Shown here one piece after another: positions 51,816-60,161 of a stretch of DNA of 64,000 bases (position 1 is its first letter; each line of letters begins with the position of its first letter). Position numbers and translations under genes: made by a program. Location of the stretch: positions 248,001 to 312,000 of the forward strand of contig NZ_JACIEP010000004.1 of NCBI RefSeq assembly GCF_014196915.1, written 5' to 3'. The notes under the pieces are model-generated. The model saw only the letters and a program-made list of their open reading frames with translations. It had not been told where the DNA came from and did no database searches. The DNA comes from Dysgonomonas hofstadii. GTDB taxonomy: Bacteria > Bacteroidota > Bacteroidia > Bacteroidales > Dysgonomonadaceae.

Positions 51816-52525
51816 AATGCATAATTGTAGACGATGAACCCATTGCCCGTGAAGGAATAAAATTGCTGGTGGAAGAAATCTCCCAGTTGGAGCTGATGAA
51901 CTGTTTTAACAATGCGGAAACGGCATCTGACTATATTGATAAGACCAGTGTCGATCTGATCTTTCTGGATATTAATATGCCCGGGATCAATGGTATAGAG
52001 TTTGCCCGTAGTATACCGAAGCATACACTGATTATTTTCACAACGGCTTATTCCCAATATGCGTTAGATAGTTACGAAGTCGATGCCATCGACTATCTGG
52101 TAAAACCCATCGACTCGGTAAAGTTCCGTAAGGCTGTCAATAAGGCGATCGTGTACCATTCTCTTTTGCTAAATGAGGACAAAAAGAATGTAGATTCTGT
52201 GGAGGATGATTATATCTTTGTCAAGTCCGATCGGAAATACTTTAAAGTAAATCTGGAAGATATTCTATTCATTGAAGGTCTGAAAGATTATGTCATTATT
52301 CAGATGGAGAGCCAACGTATTATCACCCGTATGAGCTTGAAGTCCATTTATGAATTGTTACCTGCAAGCATATTCTTCCGGATCAACAAATCATATATAG
52401 TCAATAAGAATCGTATCGAATCTTTCGACAATAACGATGTATTTATCAAAACATACGAAATTGCTATCGGCAACTCCTTCCGGGACGATTTTTTCAGGGA
52501 CTTTACTAATAATAAATCCCTTTGA
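51812..52525 (+). CDS. LytTR-family response regulator
   Basis: A 237-residue regulator. The receiver domain has the acidic pocket VDDEP (Asp7, Asp8), the phospho-acceptor Asp53 in IFLDINMPG, Thr in FTTAYSQYA and Lys in LVKPID. A C-terminal LytTR DNA-binding domain (about 135-235: DYIFVKSDRKYFKVNLEDILFIEGLKDYVII, ending FRINKSYIVNKNRIES) is complete. It is cotranscribed with the kinase by a 4-base overlap. LytTR proteins usually bind direct-repeat sites; no obvious site could be assigned here. The 3' end is convergent with the NDP kinase gene after 29 bases. Confidence 0.92.
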   Translation: MKCIIVDDEPIAREGIKLLVEEISQLELMNCFNNAETASDYIDKTSVDLIFLDINMPGINGIEFARSIPKHTLIIFTTAYSQYALDSYEVDAIDYLVKPIDSVKFRKAVNKAIVYHSLLLNEDKKNVDSVEDDYIFVKSDRKYFKVNLEDILFIEGLKDYVIIQMESQRIITRMSLKSIYELLPASIFFRINKSYIVNKNRIESFDNNDVFIKTYEIAIGNSFRDDFFRDFTNNKSL

Positions 52526-52554
52526 TATAATAATATACTGGTTTATATGTTAAA

Positions 52555-53022
52555 TTAAGAGTCTGTTTCACTTTTTGCATACATATAAGCTTGACCAGAA
52601 AATGAATATTCGAATAGCTCTTCCTCTTTAAAGAATCGTTTGATTTCAGATATAGCCGATTCAGCGGAATCGGAAGCATGAACAATATTTTCCTGAACAC
52701 TCATTGAGAAATCACCCCTGATAGTGCCCGGAAGCGCTTCACGTCCGTTTGTAGAGCCGATCATATTCCTCACTACTTTGGCGGCGTCTATGCCTTCCCA
52801 GCATTGCACGATCACAGGGCAGCTTTTCATTGAGTTTTTGATCTCTGCGAAGAAAGGTTTATCTTTCAGGTGAGCATAATGAATGTCAAGGATATCATCA
52901 TCCAGTTTCATCATTTTCATGCCTGCCAGTTGGAGACCTTTTTGTTCGAAGCGTTTGATTATTTCACCGATTAATCTTCTTTGTATAGCTGAAGGTTTTA
53001 ATATCAAGAGAGTTCTTTCCAT
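52555..53022 (-). CDS. ndk: Nucleoside diphosphate kinase
   Basis: Transfers the gamma-phosphate of ATP to NDPs through a phosphohistidine. The 155-residue protein begins at ATG 53022 (MERTLLILKPSAIQRRLIGEII); a TTG two codons upstream is not needed. Family features are LLILKPSAIQR, YAHLKDKPFF (replacing the more usual HYxEHxxKPFF), the nucleotide-binding region PGTIRGDFSMS and the active-site histidine in NIVHASDSAESA. It is slightly longer than the 140-residue bacterial norm because of a short C-terminal extension. It is convergent with the LytTR regulator gene. Confidence 0.93.
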   Translation of the reverse strand: MERTLLILKPSAIQRRLIGEIIKRFEQKGLQLAGMKMMKLDDDILDIHYAHLKDKPFFAEIKNSMKSCPVIVQCWEGIDAAKVVRNMIGSTNGREALPGTIRGDFSMSVQENIVHASDSAESAISEIKRFFKEEELFEYSFSGQAYMYAKSETDS

Positions 53023-53252
53023 ATTCAATAAGAAATAGTATTACTATTGCAAAGTTGGATAATAATCGGATGTTTCTTATGCTCTTATTGTCTGTAAAAA
53101 TGTTCCGATCTTCGTTATGCCCGTTTATCAAGGTAAAAAGGCGACAATTAGGACATTTTGTTAGACTACTAGGACGTGACAAATCGAACCAATCTTCAGA
53201 CCTTTGTAAAACCTGATTGGCAACATCTTTTATCCTTTCAGAAATCTAAAGA

Positions 53253-55634
53253 ATGAAATCGATAGTATATATATATTTGCTGTTACTGTTTTCAAATACA
53301 GTTGTAGCACAGACTATAGAGGGATTGATAACCGATACATCCGGAAAACCTTTGGATGCGGTAACTGTTATCATACCCTTATTAAATCAGGGATTAATCA
53401 CAAACGCAGAAGGGCGGTTTAAAGTAAAAGTCAATCCCGGGAATTATACATTAATATGCAGACATCCAGGTTATAAGGACGTGCAATTTACAATAGTCGC
53501 TGGCTCAGATAACCGGGTTGAAGAATTCGTTCTTAAAAAAGATACTCTACATACTGGTTTAAAAGATATCTCACAAACAAAATTAGCTGAAGCAATAATC
53601 AGGGAGAGTATCATAAAGGCTCCGTCTTATTTTGATGCGGTAAAATGGTATGAGTCTGAAAATTATCAGACCGGGATATTAACACTTAAAAATGTTCACT
53701 CTTTAATAGATAATGCAAGCTACAGGTTTGGTAAGGTTCATGTGTCTGAATTTAAGGATAAAGCGCTCTTTCAGGAGATCTATTATAAAACAGAATTCAT
53801 ATTCCCTGACTTTTATAAAACAACAGTTGATGGTATAAACGGTAGCATTCCCGGTAATTTCACGGATAAAGGGGCTATGGATATACAAAATGGTTCTATT
53901 TATGCGAACAGATTCGGAAACTTTATATCTCCTCTGAGTCATAATGCGTTCAGGTTCTATAAGTTCAGATATATTGGCTATTACAATAATGAAGGAAATG
54001 TATATCATAGAATACGGATAGAGCCAAAAGTAAAAGATCCGGAACTTCTGAGCGGAGATCTTTACATCGAAGAAAGCTCATGGAAAGTGTATTTTGCCGT
54101 GCTAAAGAGTGAATCTCAAGGACTGGAAACAACAACCTCAATCTCTTATCATGATTTCGGGGATGATATTTCATTGCCGGTTTCTTATTTCAGTGATGTG
54201 AAATTCAATTTGTTATTGTCCAAAGGAATAATACGCTACTACACAGCAGTAAAATATGATAATATATCAAGATCAGAGATTGAACTAGACCTGCCTGAAG
54301 ACGAAGAACCGGTGAAAAAACAAGTATTGACTAATGAATTAGCCAGTAAAAGAGAAGATGCATTCTGGGATAATCACAGATTGCAACCGTTAATAAAGGA
54401 TTCCACATATCAAATGATTAGTGTACCTGACAGAACTCATATAAATTTCTCTAAATTCTGGTTGGGCAAAGTAATGCTGGGTGATTATATAGCCGGAAAT
54501 GACACCACACGTTTTTCCCTGAAATATAATGGCGTGAAATATATATTCCGTGATTATAATTATGTGGATGGATTCTGGCTGGGAAATAAATTCGATCTGA
54601 AATACGATATAAATGGGAAAACAAATATAGAAGCTTATCCTTATATTTATTATGTGACCGGAAGAAACCGTATTCTGGGAGGGAGTGATATCACTTACAA
54701 TTACAACAGAAGACGAAGAGGGCAATTGGCTCTTAACTTTGGTTCCCGATCCGACGATTTCAATAATCTGTCGCTTACCCGTTACCAAAATTATTTTGCT
54801 TCGCTGGTATTCGGAGAAAACTACAATTTCTTTTACCAGCGTGATTTCATAAATGTCAGCAACAGTATCCATCTCAATAAAAAGATAAAGGTGGCCGCTT
54901 CTATCGGAGCAGAAAAAAGATCAGGATTATCGAATCATACCGATTTTAATATTTTGGGGCGTAATCGTATAAAAGATAATATTTTCCCGAATGACCGCTT
55001 CGACAGAACGTATTACTCGGTTGGTGTTTCGTACTCTCCCAATTCATACTATTCTATAACAGAGGCTCTGGATATGTATGAGAAGAAGGTTACTCCGGTT
55101 CTCAGTATTGAATATCAGGAGGCTTTTTCTTCATGGCAAACAAATAATTCCACATACAAAAAACTGAAAGGAGGTTTTTCTCATAACATAGAATTGGACT
55201 ATTTTAACTGGATCGACTATAAAGTAGAAGGAGGAGTATTCTTTGATAAAGGAGCCAATATGCACTTCACCGATTATCAGCATTTCGGAGCTTCGGATTT
55301 GTTACTCAATCTGAATTCGCTGTTTGATTCGTTTCTGTTGCTTGATAATTACGAATTACAAACAAACAGGTACTGGGTTAATCTGTTTCTTAACTATTCC
55401 GGAAAGTATGTTCTGATGAAGTATATCCCGTTTTTACAAGGAAAACCTTTTACTGAAAATATTCATCTGAAAACCTTGTTTACTCCTGATATTAAATCGT
55501 ATGTGGAAACCGGTTATTCTATTTCCTTCAACCGCCATTTCGGTATTGGCACATTTGTGTCATTCCATAATGCGAAGACTAAGAAGATTGGAATTCGGTT
55601 CTCACTAAACCTGAGAGCTTTCAAATTCACTTAA
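53253..55634 (+). CDS. DUF5686 outer-membrane protein with carboxypeptidase-like regulatory domain (second paralogue)
   Basis: A 793-residue protein with a signal peptide (MKSIVYIYLLLLFSNTVVAQ), then a CarboxypepD_reg-like domain (IEGLITDTSGKPLDAVTVII, NAEGRFKVKVNPGNYTLICRHPGYKD). The DUF5686 body follows (LAEAIIRESIIKAPSYFDAVKWYESENYQT), and the C-terminal half looks like an outer-membrane barrel. It is organised like the protein at 29.5 kb but is clearly divergent from it, so it is not a recent duplicate. The role is unknown. It stands upstream of the second intergenic repeat and the outer-membrane phospholipase; no operon partner is evident. Confidence 0.8.
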   Translation: MKSIVYIYLLLLFSNTVVAQTIEGLITDTSGKPLDAVTVIIPLLNQGLITNAEGRFKVKVNPGNYTLICRHPGYKDVQFTIVAGSDNRVEEFVLKKDTLHTGLKDISQTKLAEAIIRESIIKAPSYFDAVKWYESENYQTGILTLKNVHSLIDNASYRFGKVHVSEFKDKALFQEIYYKTEFIFPDFYKTTVDGINGSIPGNFTDKGAMDIQNGSIYANRFGNFISPLSHNAFRFYKFRYIGYYNNEGNVYHRIRIEPKVKDPELLSGDLYIEESSWKVYFAVLKSESQGLETTTSISYHDFGDDISLPVSYFSDVKFNLLLSKGIIRYYTAVKYDNISRSEIELDLPEDEEPVKKQVLTNELASKREDAFWDNHRLQPLIKDSTYQMISVPDRTHINFSKFWLGKVMLGDYIAGNDTTRFSLKYNGVKYIFRDYNYVDGFWLGNKFDLKYDINGKTNIEAYPYIYYVTGRNRILGGSDITYNYNRRRRGQLALNFGSRSDDFNNLSLTRYQNYFASLVFGENYNFFYQRDFINVSNSIHLNKKIKVAASIGAEKRSGLSNHTDFNILGRNRIKDNIFPNDRFDRTYYSVGVSYSPNSYYSITEALDMYEKKVTPVLSIEYQEAFSSWQTNNSTYKKLKGGFSHNIELDYFNWIDYKVEGGVFFDKGANMHFTDYQHFGASDLLLNLNSLFDSFLLLDNYELQTNRYWVNLFLNYSGKYVLMKYIPFLQGKPFTENIHLKTLFTPDIKSYVETGYSISFNRHFGIGTFVSFHNAKTKKIGIRFSLNLRAFKFT

Positions 55635-55704
55635 ATATGTGGACCGGTGATTAAACCTGTATTTTTTTTTGAAAACTTTATCAATGAATAAATAGTAGTC
55701 AGCA

Positions 55705-55890
55705 GTCAGTAAAGATGATTTTTTAATGAAGAATATCGAAAATAAAATATGTAAGAAACAACGTTCAGCGGAACGTAGAGTAGCTAATTGGCTCCGCTTT
55801 GCTCTGCCGAACGTTGTTTGTCCGGTTTTAGTAAAAAGCTAATAGCTAATAGCTAAAAATATGCGTCAACTTTGTCAACTTTTTAGGACT
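55705..55890 (+). repeat. Dispersed intergenic repeat, copy 2 (hairpin-forming)
   Basis: Bases 55705-55830 match the reverse complement of 19444-19569; 55857-55886 match the flank 19331-19360. The core folds into a long hairpin: arms 55756-55772 and 55803-55819 (17 positions, one mismatch, one G-T pair), loop 30 nt. In copy 1 the G-C pair 55768/55807 is replaced by T-A (19506/19467), a compensatory change. A 38-codon reading frame (55726-55842) crosses the element, but it is probably not a gene because six of the differences from copy 1 fall inside it and all six change an amino acid. Confidence 0.85.
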
Positions 55891-55916
55891 TTAACAATTG
55901 TACAAAACAATAAAGA

Positions 55917-56819
55917 ATGAAGATAGATTTTAAAAGAGTATTATTCATAATACTATGTATACTTTTCTTTGATAACACTACTGCTCAAAATAGGGAAATT
56001 AGTGATAGCCTGGATCTTGTGATCCAAAGGCATCTCGATAAGACTCCCTTTTACAAAAGGGATCAATTGAATATCGATGAAGAAGATATTGTTAAGTTTG
56101 TTGATGCCAGGCCGGCTTTCGGGGTGTATAGAGATACATATTTTACTACCGGAGTTCCCTTGAACCGCACTATAGATAAGAACACAGCAGATGTATTATT
56201 CCAGATAAGTGTCAGGCACAGGTTGACCAGAAGCCGTTTACCTTTCAATACTTTCCTTTATCTGACTTACACCCAGAAGTCGTTTTGGAACCTGTATGCG
56301 GAATCTGCTCCGTTCCGTGATACCAATTATAATCCGGCTCTGGGTCTGGGGAAATATATCATTCATAACAATACGCTTAAAGGAGCCACCTTTTTTCAGA
56401 TAGAACACGAATCGAACGGAAAAGATGGGGACGATTCAAGGAGCTGGAATATGATCAGTTTCTCGATGAGGTATTTTTTTAATCTGCAACTTGCCTTCGG
56501 TGGCAGAGCCTGGATTCCGATAGTTGATGGATCTAAAAATAAAGACTTGGTGGATTATCGGGGAATCGGTTGCCTGACAGCTGAATACATTACCAAAGAT
56601 CAGAAGTGGTGGTTGACAGCAGAGCTGAATCCGAGAAAAGGCTTCGGAAATATAAATACTGTGTTTACAGCCGGATTTAAAGTATCAAAGAATCAGAATC
56701 AATATATCTATGCACGGTTTTATAATGGAATAGGGGACAGCCTGCTGGATTATAACAGGTATGATATGAACATCCGTCTCGGTTTCTGTATTAAACCGGA
56801 TTTTGGAAGTATATTTTAA
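55917..56819 (+). CDS. Outer-membrane phospholipase A (OMPLA/PldA-like)
   Basis: A 300-residue outer-membrane beta-barrel lipase that hydrolyses phospholipids misplaced in the outer leaflet. The signal peptide is MKIDFKRVLFIILCILFFDNTTAQ. The active-site motif IEHESNGKDGDDSRSWN contains the catalytic His-x-Ser and the downstream Asn of the OMPLA triad (E. coli HDSNGRSDPTSRSWN). Barrel strands alternate hydrophobic residues with aromatic girdles and end YDMNIRLGFCI. The Bacteroidetes form lacks nothing essential by eye. It is followed after 19 bases by a small NifX-like protein gene on the same strand, possibly cotranscribed. Confidence 0.88.
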   Translation: MKIDFKRVLFIILCILFFDNTTAQNREISDSLDLVIQRHLDKTPFYKRDQLNIDEEDIVKFVDARPAFGVYRDTYFTTGVPLNRTIDKNTADVLFQISVRHRLTRSRLPFNTFLYLTYTQKSFWNLYAESAPFRDTNYNPALGLGKYIIHNNTLKGATFFQIEHESNGKDGDDSRSWNMISFSMRYFFNLQLAFGGRAWIPIVDGSKNKDLVDYRGIGCLTAEYITKDQKWWLTAELNPRKGFGNINTVFTAGFKVSKNQNQYIYARFYNGIGDSLLDYNRYDMNIRLGFCIKPDFGSIF

Positions 56820-56838
56820 TAATTAAATCTGATATGCC

Positions 56839-57132
56839 ATGAAAGTAGCCATTTTTGTTAAAGATGAAAAAATCAGTTCTATCAGTCCGGATGCTTTCTA
56901 TGTGTTGGTTTTCACTCTCAATGAGGACATTATCATTGGTTTGGAGATTGAAAATTTTTATAATAATAACATCGGTTACATCTCCGTATGGCTTTTAAAT
57001 AGAAAAGTAAATGTGGTCTTTATGGAATCTGCAGAAGATGGTATCAGATATTATTTCTCTCAGATGAACATCGAAGTCCGGTCATTCGATGATCTGAAGA
57101 AAAATCATATTTTCAGAGCTTTTTTAATGTAG
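56839..57132 (+). CDS. Small NifX/NifB-C-terminal-like protein
   Basis: A 97-residue protein with the strand/helix pattern of the dinitrogenase iron-molybdenum cofactor-binding family: MKVAIFVKDEKISSISPDAFYVLVFTL at the start, then VNVVFMESAEDGIRYYFSQMNIEVRSFDDL, matching the family's GVDVVIxxxIGxxAxxxLxxxGIxV. The glycine-rich stretch is weak (MESAEDGI), so cofactor binding is uncertain. No nif gene is in the window. Small stand-alone members of unknown function are common in anaerobes. The start follows the phospholipase stop by 19 bases; a functional link is not evident. Confidence 0.6.
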   Translation: MKVAIFVKDEKISSISPDAFYVLVFTLNEDIIIGLEIENFYNNNIGYISVWLLNRKVNVVFMESAEDGIRYYFSQMNIEVRSFDDLKKNHIFRAFLM

Positions 57133-57225
57133 TTGATTCTTTTTATAGGGGGGATTAGATCCCAGTTTCAGTTTATAACTAAAATCCACATATACTTGTA
57201 TATACGCTTAATTTATTCTCAGGAG

Positions 57226-58155
57226 CTACTGCTTCTTTATCGGGATTCGAGGAAACAGCTTGCGGAAACGAACCAGGGAGGTTTTTATATTGCTGCCTGC
57301 AATAATAAGTGTTACAGCCAGAATGATAAGTATAATCCCCGAAATGATACGTAGAGTGAGTGCTTCACCAAAGGCCATCACTCCGAAGAATACGGCTGTT
57401 ACAGGTTCCAGTGCGCCGAGTATAGCAGTCGGTGTAGAGCCTATATATTGAATTGCACTTGTCGTACAAAGAAATGATATAACTGTCGGGAAAATGGCTA
57501 ATGCCAGAAGATTAAACCATAAATACCATTTCTCCGGTATTATCAGGCTTATTCCGAAATCGACACGTACCAGAAATAGGGAAAGGCCGAACAGCAGAAC
57601 ATAAAAAGTAATGTTTAGTGTTGCAACGTCTTTTAGGAAAGGACGATTGACTCCTACAATATAGATGGCATACGATAAGGCTGAAGCCATAACCAACAAG
57701 GTTCCTGCGAGGCTTAGTGTGGAACCATCACCACTCTTGAAGAGCAAGCCAATCCCACTCAATGCCATTAGGATGCAAAATACAGTCAGCAAAGTTACTT
57801 TTTCACAAAAAACAACAACCATAATCAAAGCTACCATGATGGGGTAGACAAATAGCAGGGTTGATGCTATTCCGGCCTCCATAAAATTGTAACTTTGGAA
57901 AAGGGTAAGAGAAGAAAGAGAGACCAGAAGTCCCATAATAATCAATGGGAATATTTCCTTCCGTTTTATTTTAAAGTCACGTCCACGCGCCTTAATCATA
58001 ATTCCCAGGATGGGAATTGCTAAAAGATAGCGGAAAAACAATACGGAATCGGCATTCATTCCCGACTGGTATAACGGAAGTGCGAACAGGGGATTCATAC
58101 CGTATGTGGCAGCAGCTGTAGCAGCCAATAAATACCCTTTCGCTTTTCCGTTCAT
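57226..58155 (-). CDS. EamA/DMT-superfamily transporter
   Basis: A 309-residue permease with ten predicted membrane helices arranged as two EamA repeats, the first from GYLLAATAAATYGMNPLFALPLYQ and the second from LAGTLLVMASALSYAIYIVGVNRPFL. The signature GALEPVTAVFFGVMAFGEALTLRIISGIILIILAV is present near the end. DMT proteins export amino acids, metabolites or nucleotide sugars; this one cannot be placed further. A consensus -7 element TACTTTTG at 58183-58190 on the minus strand gives a leader of about 21 nt. The gene is monocistronic. Confidence 0.85.
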   Translation of the reverse strand: MNGKAKGYLLAATAAATYGMNPLFALPLYQSGMNADSVLFFRYLLAIPILGIMIKARGRDFKIKRKEIFPLIIMGLLVSLSSLTLFQSYNFMEAGIASTLLFVYPIMVALIMVVVFCEKVTLLTVFCILMALSGIGLLFKSGDGSTLSLAGTLLVMASALSYAIYIVGVNRPFLKDVATLNITFYVLLFGLSLFLVRVDFGISLIIPEKWYLWFNLLALAIFPTVISFLCTTSAIQYIGSTPTAILGALEPVTAVFFGVMAFGEALTLRIISGIILIILAVTLIIAGSNIKTSLVRFRKLFPRIPIKKQ

Positions 58156-58182
58156 ATCCTTAAATCATTAATTAAACGGATG

Positions 58183-58190
58183 CAAAAGTA
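58183..58190 (-). promoter_or_regulatory. -7 promoter element of the EamA transporter
   Basis: Minus-strand TACTTTTG, a perfect TAnnTTTG match, lies 27 bases before the start codon. Confidence 0.5.
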
Positions 58191-58280
58191 CAATAATATT
58201 AAGTATAGAAATATCCCGGAACAACTCTTTTTATCAAGCTTAGAGAATATAGCTATAAAAATTGAAGAGATTATAGTTTG

Positions 58281-58727
58281 TCAACCATTTTTATTAGTAA
58301 GAGTAATTCTTACCGCATTCATACCTTTTGGGCCGCGCTCCAATTCGAATGTTACCATATTTCCTTCTGTAATAGAGGCTGGCGCACTGCTAACATGGAA
58401 AAAATATTTGTCAGTACTTCCTGTATGTTTAATAAAGCCATATCCTTTATCCGGATTAAAATATTCTACTCTTCCATTCAATACAGGGTCTTCGATATCC
58501 TCTTTCTTCGGAGTAGATATTGCAATATCTTCTATATCGACTTTTTGCTTATTTGCACCATCAGGAGGGGTGCTTGTAATAACGCCATTTTCATCGACAT
58601 ACGCAATCATATCCTCAAAGGATGTATTACCCCCATTTGCTTTCCGCTCTTCTTTGCGCTTTAGCTTTTCTTGTCTTTTCTGTTCTTTTTTCTTTTCTAA
58701 TTCTCTTTTGTTAAATGATATAGCCAT
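58281..58727 (-). CDS. Cold-shock domain protein with charged N-terminal extension
   Basis: A 148-residue protein starting at ATG 58727 (MAISFNKRELEKKKEQKRQE). A TTG 20 codons upstream is an unlikely start. Residues 1-35 are very basic and helical (KKKEQKRQEKLKRKEERKA), then comes a conserved linker (SFEDMIAYVDENGVI). Residues about 82-148 form a CSD fold with RNP1-like KGYGFIKH and RNP2-like YFFHVS. It is an RNA/ssDNA-binding protein of a Bacteroidetes-specific architecture. It lies 63 bases downstream of the DEAD-box helicase gene on the same strand, so an RNA chaperone/helicase pair for cold or structure stress is likely. Confidence 0.88.
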   Translation of the reverse strand: MAISFNKRELEKKKEQKRQEKLKRKEERKANGGNTSFEDMIAYVDENGVITSTPPDGANKQKVDIEDIAISTPKKEDIEDPVLNGRVEYFNPDKGYGFIKHTGSTDKYFFHVSSAPASITEGNMVTFELERGPKGMNAVRITLTNKNG

Positions 58728-58790
58728 TGGCACTGTTGTGTTTTTAGTTTTTAATTTTTTTATATTCTTGCTAATTCCGAGTTTCAAAGT

Positions 58791-59915
58791 TTATGCAGGA
58801 ACTGCTGCGGTATTCAACTTTTTTCCTGTTAGTTTCTGTATGTCTTTGACCATCGGGTATTCTTCGCTGGAACAAAATGTGAGTGCTGTTCCGCTATGTC
58901 CGGCACGACCCGTGCGGCCGATGCGATGGACATAAGTCTCGGCTACATCGGGGAGGTCATAGTTGATAACCAGTTCCAGATTGACAATGTCTATGCCCCT
59001 TGCTGCAATGTCCGTAGCTATGATTACACGTGTTTTTCCCGATTTGAAATTGGTAAGGGCCCGTTGCCTTGCATTTTGGCTTTTGTTTCCGTGAATAGCT
59101 TCACATCCGATTCCTTTCTTATTCAAAACCCGTGCAATTTTATCAGCTCCGTGTTTTGTGCGGGAGAAGACGAGTACTGTTTTATCTTTTTCTTTACCCA
59201 GAATATCTATAAGGAGTTCACTCTTCTGAGGCTTTTCAACAAAATATAAACGTTGATCTATAATATCGACAACGGATGATACAGGGGCAACTTCTACTCT
59301 AACAGGTTTGTAGAGTATTGTTTTCGACAATGTTGATATTACATCGGGCATAGTCGCTGAGAAAAACAGCGTTTGTTTCCGCTTGGGTAACAATGGCAGT
59401 AAACGTTTGATGTCATGTATAAAACCCATATCAAGCATACGGTCGGCTTCGTCGAGGACAAAGTGGCGGATGTAATTGAGGGTGATATGTTTCTGAGAGA
59501 TCAAATCCAATAAACGTCCCGGAGTTGCAATCAGGATGTCGACTCCCTGCTTTAATCTATCTACCTGAGGTTTTTGATTTACCCCTCCGAATATTACAGC
59601 ATGGCGCAAACCTGTATATTTGGCATAATCACTGAAGCATTCTTCAATCTGGATAGCCAGTTCCCGTGTGGGGGTAAGGACCAATGCCTTTATTTCCCGT
59701 TTCTTATCAGCAGTTTTGTTTTGATATAGCTGTTGAATGATAGGTATTGCAAAAGCAGCGGTCTTGCCCGTTCCTGTTTGAGCCAGTCCTAGTAAATCAT
59801 TTTTGTTCAACGCTGAAGGTATAGCTTGTTCTTGTATTGGAGTAGGATTTTCGTATCCTTTTTCGTTAAGAGCCCTCAATACCGGCTCTATAATTCTTAG
59901 TTCTTTAAATGTCAT
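58791..59915 (-). CDS. DEAD-box RNA helicase (RhlE-like)
   Basis: A 374-residue helicase core, short for RhlE because the basic C-terminal tail is missing. Motifs in order: Q motif (YENPTPIQEQAIP), I AQTGTGKTAAF, Ia PTRELAIQ, II DEAD, III SAT, IV VLVFSRTKHGAD, V ATDIAARGIDI and VI HRIGRTGRAG. All are intact. It unwinds short RNA duplexes in ribosome assembly or mRNA decay. A TACCTTTG promoter element about 112-119 bases upstream gives a leader of about 105 nt. The downstream cold-shock-domain gene is probably cotranscribed. Confidence 0.93.
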   Translation of the reverse strand: MTFKELRIIEPVLRALNEKGYENPTPIQEQAIPSALNKNDLLGLAQTGTGKTAAFAIPIIQQLYQNKTADKKREIKALVLTPTRELAIQIEECFSDYAKYTGLRHAVIFGGVNQKPQVDRLKQGVDILIATPGRLLDLISQKHITLNYIRHFVLDEADRMLDMGFIHDIKRLLPLLPKRKQTLFFSATMPDVISTLSKTILYKPVRVEVAPVSSVVDIIDQRLYFVEKPQKSELLIDILGKEKDKTVLVFSRTKHGADKIARVLNKKGIGCEAIHGNKSQNARQRALTNFKSGKTRVIIATDIAARGIDIVNLELVINYDLPDVAETYVHRIGRTGRAGHSGTALTFCSSEEYPMVKDIQKLTGKKLNTAAVPA

Positions 59916-60026
59916 TAATTAAATAATAATCCGGCTGCTGTACCAGCAGTCATTTTAAGTTTATAAATTACAGATTGTGAGGGAAAAACTATTAAGGTAA
60001 GACCGACACTAAAATGTCTTAAAGCA

Positions 60027-60034
60027 CAAAGGTA
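60027..60034 (-). promoter_or_regulatory. -7 promoter element of the helicase/cold-shock pair
   Basis: Minus-strand TACCTTTG is a perfect match. The resulting leader of about 105 nt before the helicase ATG is longer than most in this window, as in cold-inducible messages. Confidence 0.5.
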
Positions 60035-60161
60035 GTTATTATTATTTAATTATCAGAAGGATCTGAGCGAAACATTATATTTGAGGATCTAGCAATTAAA
60101 TATTAGTTGAAAATAATTTCAATTTGGCTTTTAACTTTTTCTCGGAATTATATTTTATTTT

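Noticed and set aside
55726-55842. 38-codon reading frame through repeat copy 2
   Set aside because: Same reason as for copy 1; structure and not the peptide appears to be conserved.
58180-58935. 251-codon frame on the plus strand
   Set aside because: Antisense to the cold-shock and helicase genes, whose motifs are unambiguous; its composition (Ser/Phe/Ile rich) is that of a shadow frame.
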